Shown piece by piece: positions 14,830-24,385 of a stretch of 59,507 bases of DNA (the first letter of the stretch is position 1; every line of letters starts with the position of its first letter). The stretch comes from Bacillota bacterium (GTDB lineage Bacteria; Bacillota; Clostridia; Lachnospirales; Lachnospiraceae). A program made the position numbers and the translations under genes. The notes beneath the pieces were generated by a model that did no database searches, had not been told where the DNA came from, and worked only from the letters and a program-made list of their open reading frames with translations. The stretch spans positions 1 through 59,507 of the forward strand of contig JAEWJZ010000020.1 of NCBI GenBank assembly GCA_023386315.1. The letters are read 5' to 3'.

Positions 14830-15738
14830 TTAAGTGAAGTTTTTTACAATTTTTATATATTCGTTTGCATGGTAATTCAGATACGATCCTTTACGGTAAG
14901 CGGCCACAAAATCCACCATTGTATTAGGCGTGCCAAAGGAAAAACACACCAGCTTATCAAGGAAATTCATATGTTTTAAATGTGTATCAGTAACAAAGGC
15001 AACACCGTAGTTTTTTGAAACCAACTCTGCGCCTGCTCTGATATTGCTTGTAATCAGCATCTTATTCGGCTGGAATCCAATCTGCTGAAAAACACGGTCT
15101 ACCGTCTGGCGTGAACGCTGGTTGGTTTCCTGAAGAATGAAACGTTCATCCTGAAGGAGTGATAAATCAAACCATTGACGGGTGCAGCCCTCTTTCGTTA
15201 TCCCCTGGTCTGCCAGAGGATGATTGACTGACATGATCAGAAGCATCTCTTCATGGCTGATCACTTCAAACTCTACCTCCGGACTTTTCACGGGTTTGTT
15301 AAAAAATGCCAGGTCTGTCTCACCGGAAAGGATCATATTCTCCAGGGTGGCTGAAGCGGATTCCTTAATATTAATAATAACATTTGGATACAGGCTTCTG
15401 AAGATAGGAAGCGTGCATGGAAGCATGTAGGTTCCCCGCATCACAGGAAAGGCAATGTTTAATACACCGATATTGCTTTTAATAATATCTGACAGTTCAT
15501 TGTCTAATTCTTTTTTCAGCTGGAGGATTTCTCCGGCTTTTTTTACGTATCTCTCTCCGGCATAAGTGAGTATGAAACGGTTTCCAATTTTTTTAAACAG
15601 TCTCTGTCCAAGGCTGCTTTCCAGGCTTTGCAGGAATTTTGTAAGCGTAGGCTGGGAAATATATAAGGAATTAGCAGCTTTGGTTATATTCTGATGCTTG
15701 GCAACAGCTAAAACATAATTCAAATCTTTAAAGTCCAT
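14830..15738 (-). CDS. LysR-family regulator of the tricarboxylate operon
   Basis: A 302-residue LTTR with the N-terminal helix-turn-helix (DLNYVLAVAKHQNITKAANSLYISQPTLTKFLQSLE, given here in part by residues 4-38) and a periplasmic-binding-like effector domain. It is divergent from the transporter-isomerase-citrate lyase operon, 194 bp away, as E. coli ybhD is to its ybh neighbours. It most likely activates that operon in response to the tricarboxylate substrate. Confidence 0.88.
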   Translation of the reverse strand: MDFKDLNYVLAVAKHQNITKAANSLYISQPTLTKFLQSLESSLGQRLFKKIGNRFILTYAGERYVKKAGEILQLKKELDNELSDIIKSNIGVLNIAFPVMRGTYMLPCTLPIFRSLYPNVIINIKESASATLENMILSGETDLAFFNKPVKSPEVEFEVISHEEMLLIMSVNHPLADQGITKEGCTRQWFDLSLLQDERFILQETNQRSRQTVDRVFQQIGFQPNKMLITSNIRAGAELVSKNYGVAFVTDTHLKHMNFLDKLVCFSFGTPNTMVDFVAAYRKGSYLNYHANEYIKIVKNFT

Positions 15739-15792
15739 GGTATCACCTCTGTAATAATTTTACCTGAAACCTTTAAAAAATACAAGAAAAAT

Positions 15793-15858
15793 ATAGCTAC
15801 AAACTATAGTTTTTATGGAAAACATGAATTAGACATATAGTTTTGAACATGTTATATT
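15793..15858 (+). promoter_or_regulatory. LysR box and promoter of the citrate lyase operon
   Basis: ATAG-N7-CTAT (15793-15807) is an LTTR-type dyad. TATAGTTTT recurs at 15805-15813 and 15856-area before AACATG, giving two related sites. A promoter TAGACA (15830-15835), 17-base spacer, TATATT (15853-15858) lies immediately downstream, so the dyad is at about -60 to -70, a usual activator position. Confidence 0.55.
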
Positions 15859-15932
15859 GGTTTTATCGATAGGATTATATAATTCAGAGATGGTAACCGT
15901 AAAGAAAAATTAAATAATGAGGTGGAACAGGC

Positions 15933-17207
15933 ATGAACTACATAAATATTATATCTATTATATTTTTGTTTGTTGTAGTGGCAATTGGATTTGTAAAAAA
16001 ATGCAATATTGGTGTTTTGGCAATCGGATCAGCATTGATTCTGGCAAGATTGGGAGGGTTGAGTGACAGTAAGGTTCTGGCTGGTTTTGATGCAAAACTT
16101 TTTATTACACTTGTTGGCGTATCGTTTTTGTTTAGTGTTGCGCAGGTTAACGGTACGTTGGAACTTGTTGCAAAAAAGGGAATCGGACTTGCAGGAAAGA
16201 GAACGTATCTGGTACCGGTTATCATTTTTCTGGTATCTGGTATTCTGACTATTATTGGACCAGGTAATATTCCGGTAGGAAACTTAATGACAGTTGTTGC
16301 AGTAACCGTTGCGGTCAGCATGGGAGAAAATCCTCTGTTGTTTGCACTGGCTGCCAAAGTAGCAGCAAATGGTTTTACCTTATCTCCTCTGACACCTCCT
16401 GGAGTATTGATGGAGAAATTGGGAACAGAAGCTGGTTTTACCGGATTTGAGCTTCCAGTCATGTGGAATTGTATTATATGGTCTACAATTCTGATGATAG
16501 GATTCTCCATTTATTATAAGATATGGAAGATTAAACCTTCAGATAAAAATAATGCATCACTGGAAGTGAAAGAGCACCTCAATAAACAGCAGTGGATAAC
16601 AATCCTTGGTGTTCTGGCCATGGTTGTTATGGTTGTGGGATTAAATATCAATGTGGGTCTTGCTTCCTTTTTCGCAGCATCGATATTAGTAATATTGGGC
16701 GTAACGGATGAAAAGAAAGCTTTGGTAAAGGTACCGTGGGGAACACTTATTCTGATCTGTGGTGTAGGTGTGCTGATGAACGTTGTTATAGAACTGGGTG
16801 GACTGGATCTGATGTCTAAGGGACTTTTATCCATCATGACACCAAAAACAGCTGCACCGATTATCGGTGTAACCTCTTCTATTTTATCATTCTTCAGTTC
16901 TACTACCGGTGTTGTCATGCCTTCCATGATTCCTACCGTTGGTCCGATTGTCCAGTCATTGGGAACTGGTAATGCCGGATTTGCAGAGTTAGCCAGTGTT
17001 GTAATTACTTCCTCTTTGTCAGCTGCATTCAGCCCGGCTTCCACCGGTGGCGGACTGATTCTGGCCGCATACATGACAGCATCAGATTCTGAGAATAAGG
17101 ATCAGGAGCAGAATAAACTTTTTGGTAAGCTGTTTATCATTGCGCTGGTATGTGTAGTAGCAAATGCTATTTTAGCAACAATCGGAATTTATGGAATTAT
17201 TTGTTAA
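15933..17207 (+). CDS. SLC13/MatC-type dicarboxylate or tricarboxylate transporter
   Basis: A 424-residue carrier with about 11-12 membrane helices. Both inverted halves carry the re-entrant signature of the ion transporter superfamily: ITIIGPGNIPVGNLMTV (about 105-121) and SFFSSTTGVVMPSMIPTV (about 316-333). SLTPP-like FTLSPLTPPGV is present. It heads the operon and corresponds to E. coli ybhI in the ybh set. It would import (or exchange) the organic acid used by the enzymes downstream. The exact acid is not readable from sequence. Confidence 0.82.
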   Translation: MNYINIISIIFLFVVVAIGFVKKCNIGVLAIGSALILARLGGLSDSKVLAGFDAKLFITLVGVSFLFSVAQVNGTLELVAKKGIGLAGKRTYLVPVIIFLVSGILTIIGPGNIPVGNLMTVVAVTVAVSMGENPLLFALAAKVAANGFTLSPLTPPGVLMEKLGTEAGFTGFELPVMWNCIIWSTILMIGFSIYYKIWKIKPSDKNNASLEVKEHLNKQQWITILGVLAMVVMVVGLNINVGLASFFAASILVILGVTDEKKALVKVPWGTLILICGVGVLMNVVIELGGLDLMSKGLLSIMTPKTAAPIIGVTSSILSFFSSTTGVVMPSMIPTVGPIVQSLGTGNAGFAELASVVITSSLSAAFSPASTGGGLILAAYMTASDSENKDQEQNKLFGKLFIIALVCVVANAILATIGIYGIIC

Positions 17208-17221
17208 ATGGAGGAAGCATT

Positions 17222-18364
17222 ATGTTAGATCAGCAGAGAAAAAGAATTCCCTGTTCCATACTGCGGGGAGGTACCAGTAAAGGCGTATATATACTGGAAA
17301 ATTATCTGCCCTCTGAAGAACAGGCAAGAAATGAACTTCTCATGAGAATCATGGGAAGTCCCGATATAAAGCAGATTAATGGGCTGGGAGGTGCGGCTTC
17401 TGTTACCAGTAAGGTTGCGATCATAGGAGTTTCCAAACGCGGGGATGCGGATGTGGATTATACCTTTGCACAGGTATCTGTGGATAAACCGCTGGTAAGC
17501 TATAAGGGCAACTGCGGTAATATTTCTTCAGGAGTCGGACCATTTGCAATCGAGCAGGGACTTGTAAAAATCACAGAGCCAGTCACAACTGTTAAAGTGT
17601 TTAATACAAACACGGGAAAAATTATTGAAGAAGAAGTGGAAGTTAAAAACGGAGCAGTCAGATACGATGGTGATTTTGCCATTGCCGGGGTTCCTGGAAC
17701 GGGTTCTCCTGTTAAGCTGAAGTTTCTGGACCCTGCGGGAAGTGTTTCAGGAAAGCTTCTGCCAACAGGAAATGCTGCAGATGTGCTGGAAGTTCCAGGC
17801 ATTGGCCAGGTAGAAGTATCCATTGTAGATGCAGCCAATCCCCTGGTATTTGTAAAGGCCTCTGATCTGGGACTGACAGGGAAAGAACTTCCGAAGAAAC
17901 TTGACGCTGACCAGGAAAAACTGGATCTTTTAGAAACGGTAAGAGGTCTGGCAGCTGTTAAAATGGGATTAATAACTGACTATAAGAAATCAGCGTGGGA
18001 GATGCCGGGTGTTCCTAAAATGACGTTTGTTGCAGAACCGGATGAGTATGAGACCACCTCAGGCGTGACCATAAAGGGGGACAGCATTGATCTTTTATCA
18101 CGTATGATGTCAATGCAGAAGACTCATCCCACCTACGCCATGACTGGTGCCATGTGTACAGCTGCTGCTGCCATTATTCCAGGCAGTGTGGTAAATCAGG
18201 TTTTAAGACCGGGAGCAGATACAAAATTTATCCGTATTGGTCATGCGGGCGGAATTTTGGAAGCAGGTGTTGATTTTCATGTAGAAGGAAATGAAACAAT
18301 TGTGGAAGATACATTTGGATTCAGGACTGCAAATCTTTTACTGGAAGGATTTACATATTGCTGA
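17222..18364 (+). CDS. PrpF-family isomerase (YbhH-like)
   Basis: A 380-residue PrpF/AcnD-accessory protein with two diaminopimelate-epimerase-like halves: CSILRGGTSKGVY near the start (the conserved Lys/Cys region), GNCGNISSGVGPFAIE in the middle and PSYAMTGA-like HPTYAMTGAMCTAAAAIIPGS near the C terminus. Characterised members isomerise 2-methylaconitate, 4-oxalomesaconate or aconitate. ATG 17222 has GGAGG ahead; a longer frame from 17150 lies within the carrier gene and is not used. Between a carrier and an aconitase homologue, a cis/trans or delta aconitate isomerase is the most economical guess. Confidence 0.85.
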   Translation: MLDQQRKRIPCSILRGGTSKGVYILENYLPSEEQARNELLMRIMGSPDIKQINGLGGAASVTSKVAIIGVSKRGDADVDYTFAQVSVDKPLVSYKGNCGNISSGVGPFAIEQGLVKITEPVTTVKVFNTNTGKIIEEEVEVKNGAVRYDGDFAIAGVPGTGSPVKLKFLDPAGSVSGKLLPTGNAADVLEVPGIGQVEVSIVDAANPLVFVKASDLGLTGKELPKKLDADQEKLDLLETVRGLAAVKMGLITDYKKSAWEMPGVPKMTFVAEPDEYETTSGVTIKGDSIDLLSRMMSMQKTHPTYAMTGAMCTAAAAIIPGSVVNQVLRPGADTKFIRIGHAGGILEAGVDFHVEGNETIVEDTFGFRTANLLLEGFTYC

Positions 18365-18412
18365 TTGGAAATGATGAAAAAGCTTAATTGTTAAAAGCAG
18401 GAGGATATAGAC

Positions 18413-20707
18413 GTGGTAAAACTTTATGACAGTGGTGTGTATCTGATCAATGAAAGGGAACTTATTCCTGAAGAAGAATACTCGAAAGCGGGAGCCTTAA
18501 CAGGTGCCCCTGCAGATCGGGAAGAAGCAAAAAAGGGGACAATTTCCTATGGCATTTTAAAACAGCATAACACTTCTGATGACATGTCTCATTTAAAAAT
18601 AAAATTTGATGCCATGACCTCCCATGATCTCACTTTTGTAGGAGTCATCCAGACTGCCAAAGCATCTGGAATGGAGAAATTTCCGATTCCTTACGTACTG
18701 ACCAACTGCCACAATTCTTTGTGCGCAGTTGGTGGTACCATAAATGAAGATGATCATGTTTTTGGTCTGTCTGCAGCACAAAAGTATGGAGGCATTTATG
18801 TTCCTCCCCATATTGCAGTGATTCATCAGTATATGAGGGAAATGCACGCAGGCGGAGGTCAGATGATATTAGGATCTGATTCCCATACGCGGTATGGTGC
18901 ATTAGGAACCATGGCAGTCGGAGAGGGCGGCGGTGAGCTGGTGAAACAACTTCTTTCCGACACCTACGATCTTGCTTATCCTGATATTATTGCCGTCTAT
19001 CTGACTGGAAAGCCAAATCCGGGAGTAGGCCCTCAGGATATTGCGCTGGCAATTATCGGAGCAGTGTTTAAAAATGGTTATGTGAAAAATAAAGTAATGG
19101 AATTTGTGGGACCGGGAATTGTCTCTATGAGCACGGACTTCCGCAATGGAATTGATGTAATGACAACGGAAACCACCTGCTTAAGCTCCATATGGAGTAC
19201 GGATGAGGATACAAAAAGTTATTTGTCAGCCCATGGCAGAGTGGCGGATTATCAGGAATTAAAACCTGCGGCTGCAGCTTATTATGATGGCTGCGTATAT
19301 GTGGATTTAAGTACAGTAAAGCCTATGATTGCGCTGCCATTTCATCCCAGCAATACATATGAAATTGATGAGCTGAATGAAAATTTGGGCGATATCCTGC
19401 GACTGGTAGAAATAGAGGCGGAAAAAGTAAGTAAGGGACGGGCTCCATTTACTCTGACTGACAAAATTGTCAATGGAAAGCTTCAGGTCCAGCAGGGAAT
19501 TATCGCCGGATGCGCCGGAGGCAATTATACCAACGTCATAGAAGCTGCTAATGCCCTGAAGGGAAATGACTGCGGCTATGGTGAGTTCTCCCTGTCGGTT
19601 TATCCGTCATCACAGCCTGTTTACATGGATCTGGTGAAAAAAGGTGCTGTGACAGACTTAATGGAAGCTGGAGCCGTGTTAAAGACTGCTTTCTGCGGAC
19701 CGTGCTTTGGTGCCGGTGATACCCCTGCTCATAATGGTCTGAGTATCCGCCACACCACCAGAAACTTCCCCAACCGGGAAGGCTCCAAGCCTGGAGATGG
19801 TCAGATGGCAGCCGTTGCACTGATGGATGCCCGCTCCATTGCAGCTACTGCGGCAAATGGAGGTGTGCTTACTTCTGCAGAAGCGTTTGACTGCTGGGGA
19901 AAAATACCGGATTATCAGTTTGACAGCACTGCATATAAAAAGAGAATATACCAGGGATTTAATCAGGAACAAAAAGAGAAAGAACTGGTATGCGGCCCCA
20001 ATATTAAAGACTGGCCGGAAATGAGCGCTTTGACAGAGAACATTCTTTTAAAAGTGTGTTCTAAGATTATGGATGAGGTTACTACTACAGATGAGCTGAT
20101 TCCTTCCGGTGAGACAGCTTCTTACCGCTCCAATCCATTGGGACTTGCTGAATTTACCTTATCCAGAAGAGACCCGGCTTATGTGGAAAGAAGTAAATGC
20201 GTTGACCGTCTGGAAAAAGCAAGAACTGCAGGAAAGTCTCCGGCAGAATTGGATCCCAAGCTTACAAAGATCTATGATTCAATCAAAAAAATTCCTGGCA
20301 TGGAAACGATTCAAATATCAGATACGGAAATCGGAAGTATGATTTATGCAATTAAGCCGGGAGATGGTTCAGCCAGAGAACAGGCAGCCAGCTGTCAGAG
20401 AGTCATCGGCGGACTTGCCAACATAACCAGGGAATATGCAACAAAACGTTATCGTTCTAATGTAATGAACTGGGGAATGCTGCCATTTCAGATGAAGGAC
20501 GAACCGGAATTTGAGGCAGGCGATTATATTTTTGTTTCTGGAGTACGGACTGCATTGGAAAGCGGAAATATGTCAGATATCACAGCTTATGTGATAAAGG
20601 AAGATTCTGTCAAAAAAATTCATTTATATATAACAGAAATGACTCAGGAAGAACGTGAGATTGTAAAAGCGGGAAGCCTGATCAATTACAACAGAAAACG
20701 GAAATAA
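18413..20707 (+). CDS. Aconitase-family hydratase (YbhJ-like)
   Basis: A 764-residue member of the aconitase superfamily. The three [4Fe-4S] cysteines expected of aconitases appear to be provided by C-containing motifs such as the Cys in [17 protein letters not shown] and [36 protein letters not shown] is the aconitase-type SDSHT region and [11 protein letters not shown] the [13 protein letters not shown] swivelling region. The C-terminal third is the swivel domain. Length and layout match E. coli YbhJ (about 750 residues). The start is GTG 18413 behind AGGAGG. It would interconvert an aconitate with citrate or a homologue. Confidence 0.85.
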   Translation: MVKLYDSGVYLINERELIPEEEYSKAGALTGAPADREEAKKGTISYGILKQHNTSDDMSHLKIKFDAMTSHDLTFVGVIQTAKASGMEKFPIPYVLTNCHNSLCAVGGTINEDDHVFGLSAAQKYGGIYVPPHIAVIHQYMREMHAGGGQMILGSDSHTRYGALGTMAVGEGGGELVKQLLSDTYDLAYPDIIAVYLTGKPNPGVGPQDIALAIIGAVFKNGYVKNKVMEFVGPGIVSMSTDFRNGIDVMTTETTCLSSIWSTDEDTKSYLSAHGRVADYQELKPAAAAYYDGCVYVDLSTVKPMIALPFHPSNTYEIDELNENLGDILRLVEIEAEKVSKGRAPFTLTDKIVNGKLQVQQGIIAGCAGGNYTNVIEAANALKGNDCGYGEFSLSVYPSSQPVYMDLVKKGAVTDLMEAGAVLKTAFCGPCFGAGDTPAHNGLSIRHTTRNFPNREGSKPGDGQMAAVALMDARSIAATAANGGVLTSAEAFDCWGKIPDYQFDSTAYKKRIYQGFNQEQKEKELVCGPNIKDWPEMSALTENILLKVCSKIMDEVTTTDELIPSGETASYRSNPLGLAEFTLSRRDPAYVERSKCVDRLEKARTAGKSPAELDPKLTKIYDSIKKIPGMETIQISDTEIGSMIYAIKPGDGSAREQAASCQRVIGGLANITREYATKRYRSNVMNWGMLPFQMKDEPEFEAGDYIFVSGVRTALESGNMSDITAYVIKEDSVKKIHLYITEMTQEEREIVKAGSLINYNRKRK

Positions 20708-20720
20708 GAGGAGGAGCAAC

Positions 20721-21020
20721 ATGGAAATCGTGCAGCCGGCAATGGCCGGAACACTGGAATCCAGCGACTGCCAGGTTACGGTAGAACCTGGTAATGATGG
20801 CATAGAATTTAACCTGGAAAGTGTGGTTATTAACCAGTTTGGTAATCAGATCAAAAAGGTTGTGATGGAAACGCTTAAGAATATGGAAGTCAGTCAGGTG
20901 AAAATCTCTATCGTAGACAAAGGAGCACTGGATTGTACAATAAAAGCGCGTGTGGAAGGGGCCTTGTTCCGTTCTATCGGGCAATATGATGATCTTCCAT
21001 GGGGAGGAGCTGTTCGATGA
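20721..21020 (+). CDS. citD: Citrate lyase acyl carrier protein (gamma subunit)
   Basis: A 99-residue CitD: AGTLESSDCQVTV near the start contains the conserved serine (S14) that carries the phosphoribosyl-dephospho-CoA group, followed by the short beta-rich domain ending ARVEGALFRS. It carries acetyl and citryl groups between CitF and CitE. The start has GAGGAG. The stop overlaps the citE start (ATGA). Confidence 0.92.
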   Translation: MEIVQPAMAGTLESSDCQVTVEPGNDGIEFNLESVVINQFGNQIKKVVMETLKNMEVSQVKISIVDKGALDCTIKARVEGALFRSIGQYDDLPWGGAVR

Positions 21021-21919
21021 TGAATCCGGAGAAGAAACGATTAAGAAGAACCATGATGTTTTTAAATGCCCAGAAGCCAGGGTTAATCAAAGATCCCTAC
21101 ATTTATAAGCCAGATTCCATTATGCTGGATTTAGAGGATGCAGTGGCCGAAAACCAGAAGGATGCTGCACGTTTTTCCCTTTATCATGCACTGAAAGAAA
21201 TCAATTACCATGGGTGTGAACGGGTAGTCCGCATCAATGCCCTGGATACCCCTTGCTGGAAGGAAGATATTCGCTGTGCGGTAGCAGGCGGATGTGATTC
21301 CATACGAATTCCGAAAACAGAGCGGGCAAAGGATGTGAAGCTGGTTGAGGAAGCGGTTGCTGCGGCAGAAAAAGAGTTTGATATTCCCGAAGGAAGGACG
21401 CTTATTATGGCGGCCATTGAATCAGCCAGAGGAGTAATGAAAGTTCTTGATATCTGTGAATCCTCAGAAAGACTTTTTGGTATTGCTCTTTCCGGCGGTG
21501 ATTACACCAAAGATTTGCAGACTCATATTACAGGAACTGGAGTAGAGCTTATGGGTGCAAGGCAGCAGATGATCATCGCAGCCAGAGCAGCCGGGGTCCA
21601 GTGCTTTGATACCGTCTATACGAATTTGGAGGATATGGAAGGCTTCCGCAAAGAGGTTGAATCCATTCATTTAATGGGATTTGACGGAAAATCAATTATA
21701 AATCCAAGACAGATCAGTATTGTACATGAGATATTCACACCGACTCTTAAGGACATTGTCTTTGCAGAAAAGGTAGTTAAGGAAATCGATGATAAGAAGG
21801 CAAAGGGAATCGGTGTATTTACCGTTGATGGAAAGATGATTGATATCGCATTTTATGACGGTGCGATACGTACCATTTATATGGCTAAAGCGTCGGGCGT
21901 ATATAAGGGGGATTTGTAA
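21017..21919 (+). CDS. citE: Citrate lyase beta subunit (citryl-ACP lyase)
   Basis: A 300-residue HpcH/HpaI aldolase-superfamily protein that splits citryl-ACP into oxaloacetate and acetyl-ACP. LDLEDAVAENQKDAAR (Mg2+-binding acidic cluster), VVRINALDTP and MAAIESARGV are the family motifs. ATG 21017 overlaps the citD stop, with GGAGGAG at 21001-21007; ATG 21020 is an equally good alternative. The family also includes citramalate lyase subunits, so a citramalate substrate is not excluded. Confidence 0.92.
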   Translation: MMNPEKKRLRRTMMFLNAQKPGLIKDPYIYKPDSIMLDLEDAVAENQKDAARFSLYHALKEINYHGCERVVRINALDTPCWKEDIRCAVAGGCDSIRIPKTERAKDVKLVEEAVAAAEKEFDIPEGRTLIMAAIESARGVMKVLDICESSERLFGIALSGGDYTKDLQTHITGTGVELMGARQQMIIAARAAGVQCFDTVYTNLEDMEGFRKEVESIHLMGFDGKSIINPRQISIVHEIFTPTLKDIVFAEKVVKEIDDKKAKGIGVFTVDGKMIDIAFYDGAIRTIYMAKASGVYKGDL

Positions 21920-21920
21920 A

Positions 21921-23483
21921 ATGATAAATGCAGTTGGAAGGGATATCCCGGAAGAGATTCTAAAAGCCACTGGTAAGGAAGTATTCCAGGGTATTCACTA
22001 CAGAGACGGTTATACTTATAAAAAGGATGGTCCGGTAACCAGATGTGTGAGTGATAATACAAAGAGTAAATTAGTAGACAGCATTCATGATGTACTGATT
22101 AAATGCAACATTAAAGATGGTATGACTCTTGGCTTTCATCATCACTTCCGGGAAGGTGACTATATTGTTAATATGGTAATGGAAGAAGTACACCGGCTGG
22201 GCATTAAAGATATCACCATTTGCGCCAGTTCCCTTGGTAAGGCTCACGACCCAATCGTTCCATATATTGAAGATGGAACCATAACGAATATCCAGTCCTC
22301 AGGTGTCAGAGGAAAAATCGGTCAGGCTATTTCCTCGGGTAAATTAAAGGGATTAGCCATCATGCGTTCTCATGGAGGCCGTGTTCGTGCCATAGAAAGC
22401 GGAGAAACCAGAATTGACATAGCATTTATCGGCGCTCCTACCTGTGACGATTACGGCAATTGCAGGGGAATCGGTGGCAAGAGTAACTGCGGAGTCCTTT
22501 CTTATGCTCTTGTAGATGGAGATTACGCTGACCAGGTCGTGGCAATTACAGACTGCCTGGTACCTTTCCCCAATTTTCCTGCACATATCAGCATGACAAA
22601 AGTGGATTATGTAGTTGTGGTAGATGCCATTGGCAATCCTGATAAAATTGCCACAGGTGCTGCAAAACCCACCACAGATATGAGAAAGCTGATGATGGCT
22701 GATTACTGCACCCAGTTTGTTGTAAATACTCCTTATTTTAAAGATGGATTTTCTTATCAGACCGGGGTAGGCGGGGCATCCATTGCATCTACCATTTCAC
22801 TTGCTAAAATAATGAAGGAACGCAATATCCGCATGCGTTTCGGTGTTGGTGGCCTGACAAAACCCATGTGTGATCTGTTAGCAAATAATCAGGTGGATTG
22901 CCTTCTGGATACCCAGGATTTTGACCTTGATGCAGTAGAGTCGGTAAAAGATTTAAAACATTTCCGTATTTCTGCCGGAGAATATGCAAATCCTTTTAAT
23001 AAAGGTGCGGTAGTGAATAAACTGGATTTTGTAATACTGGCTGCTCTTGAAGTAGATGTCAATTTCAACTGCAATGTGGTGGTTGGATCAGATGGAGAGA
23101 TAACCGGAGCGCAGGGAGGACATCCGGACACAGCTGCCGGTGCCAAGTGTTCGATCGTCATCGTTCCGCTGTTACAGGGAAGAATTCCGGCTGTCTGTAC
23201 GGAAGTAACTGCAGTGACCACTCCGGGAGAAAGTATTGATGTAGTAGTGACTGATTATGGAATTGCAATCAATCCGAAGCGACAGGACTTAATTGACTGC
23301 ATGAAAGGAGTCGATCTTCCTTTTAAGACAATTGAGGAACTCCGTGATATTGCCTATTCCATGGTAGGAGAACCGGAAAAAGTGGAATTCGATGATAAGG
23401 TTGTAGGGATTATCGAAAGCCGGGATGGAACCATATTAGATGTAGTGCGTAAGGTGAAAGAATATACTTTCGCGGATAATTAG
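21921..23483 (+). CDS. citF: Citrate lyase alpha subunit (citrate:acetyl-ACP transferase)
   Basis: A 520-residue CitF, close to the family's usual 505-520. It exchanges acetyl for citryl on the CitD prosthetic group. GLKDGMTLGFHHHFREGDY-like DGMTLGFHHHFREGDY, GAPTCDDYGNCRG and GGHPDTAAGAKCSI are typical. ATG 21921 directly follows the citE stop with AGGGGG nine bases upstream; a longer frame from 21840 is inside citE and not used. Confidence 0.93.
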   Translation: MINAVGRDIPEEILKATGKEVFQGIHYRDGYTYKKDGPVTRCVSDNTKSKLVDSIHDVLIKCNIKDGMTLGFHHHFREGDYIVNMVMEEVHRLGIKDITICASSLGKAHDPIVPYIEDGTITNIQSSGVRGKIGQAISSGKLKGLAIMRSHGGRVRAIESGETRIDIAFIGAPTCDDYGNCRGIGGKSNCGVLSYALVDGDYADQVVAITDCLVPFPNFPAHISMTKVDYVVVVDAIGNPDKIATGAAKPTTDMRKLMMADYCTQFVVNTPYFKDGFSYQTGVGGASIASTISLAKIMKERNIRMRFGVGGLTKPMCDLLANNQVDCLLDTQDFDLDAVESVKDLKHFRISAGEYANPFNKGAVVNKLDFVILAALEVDVNFNCNVVVGSDGEITGAQGGHPDTAAGAKCSIVIVPLLQGRIPAVCTEVTAVTTPGESIDVVVTDYGIAINPKRQDLIDCMKGVDLPFKTIEELRDIAYSMVGEPEKVEFDDKVVGIIESRDGTILDVVRKVKEYTFADN

Positions 23484-24374
23484 ATGATAGAAACAGATAA
23501 GAAGAAATGTGAAAATTATGCCGTCTGGCTTGGGAATATGGCGGGATTGGCACTGTTAGAGGAAGTTTATACAGCGCCAAAACCGGGACTCGTGGATCCG
23601 TTCAGTAATGGAGCACACCTGGATATGAATCTGCTTACATTTAAGAGAAGCGCAGATGCTTTGCTGCCATATTTTTGCAGATTTGCTGAAACAGGAATTC
23701 AAATGTCTGAAAAACCAGAAGGATGTTTTCTAAAGATCCGCCAGATTGGTATTCAGGCAGAAAATGCGATGTATGAAGCCACCGGCCAGGTTAATACCCA
23801 TAAAGGTGCAGTGTTTACCATGGGTATCTTATGTGCGGCTGCTGGAAGCTGTTTTAAAAAGTATAGTCAGGTGTCCATAAGCAGTCTGATTATGCAGGAA
23901 CAAAAAATGGTTAAGAATATTTTATTGAATGAACTTGACTCCATACAGATCCAGAACAGGAAAGATACCCATGGTCAAAAGAATTTATGTACTTATGGTT
24001 CCAGAGGAATCAGGGGAGAAGCGGCAGATGGTTATCCTTCCGTGATAAACCTGGCATTACCGGTTATAAGACAGGGAAAGAAAGAAGGAAGAAACTGGAA
24101 TCTGGTGAAAATCCAGGCGCTGTTTACCCTGATGAGTCAGGTGGAGGATGGAAATATCCTGTCCAGGTGCAGGAGTGAGGGGCTTAAGGAGGTGCAGAAG
24201 CTGTCACAGGAGTTTTTGCTCTCAGGCGGTGCCTATTCTAAAGGTGCAATAGAGAAGCTGACGGAATTGGACACCTATTTTATTCACAAAAATTATAGCA
24301 GCGGCGGATGTGCCGATTTGCTGGCGGCCTCTGTCTTTTTATCTGAGATTGAGGATGCGTGGGCAGGAAAGTGA
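23484..24374 (+). CDS. citG: Triphosphoribosyl-dephospho-CoA synthase
   Basis: A 296-residue CitG that makes the precursor of the CitD prosthetic group from ATP and dephospho-CoA. PKPGLVDPFSNGAHLDMN near the start and NTHKGAVFTMGIL are the family's active-site motifs. Its ATG abuts the citF stop (TAGATG) with no real Shine-Dalgarno, so it is probably translated by coupling. It is a stand-alone CitG, not a CitXG fusion, and no citX gene follows. Confidence 0.9.
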   Translation: MIETDKKKCENYAVWLGNMAGLALLEEVYTAPKPGLVDPFSNGAHLDMNLLTFKRSADALLPYFCRFAETGIQMSEKPEGCFLKIRQIGIQAENAMYEATGQVNTHKGAVFTMGILCAAAGSCFKKYSQVSISSLIMQEQKMVKNILLNELDSIQIQNRKDTHGQKNLCTYGSRGIRGEAADGYPSVINLALPVIRQGKKEGRNWNLVKIQALFTLMSQVEDGNILSRCRSEGLKEVQKLSQEFLLSGGAYSKGAIEKLTELDTYFIHKNYSSGGCADLLAASVFLSEIEDAWAGK

Positions 24375-24385
24375 GCAGGTAAACT

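Noticed and set aside
15938..17074. Long minus-strand frames (190 and 186 codons) opposite the SLC13-type gene
   Set aside because: They mirror the codon pattern of a membrane protein on the other strand, have no ribosome binding sites and resemble no family.
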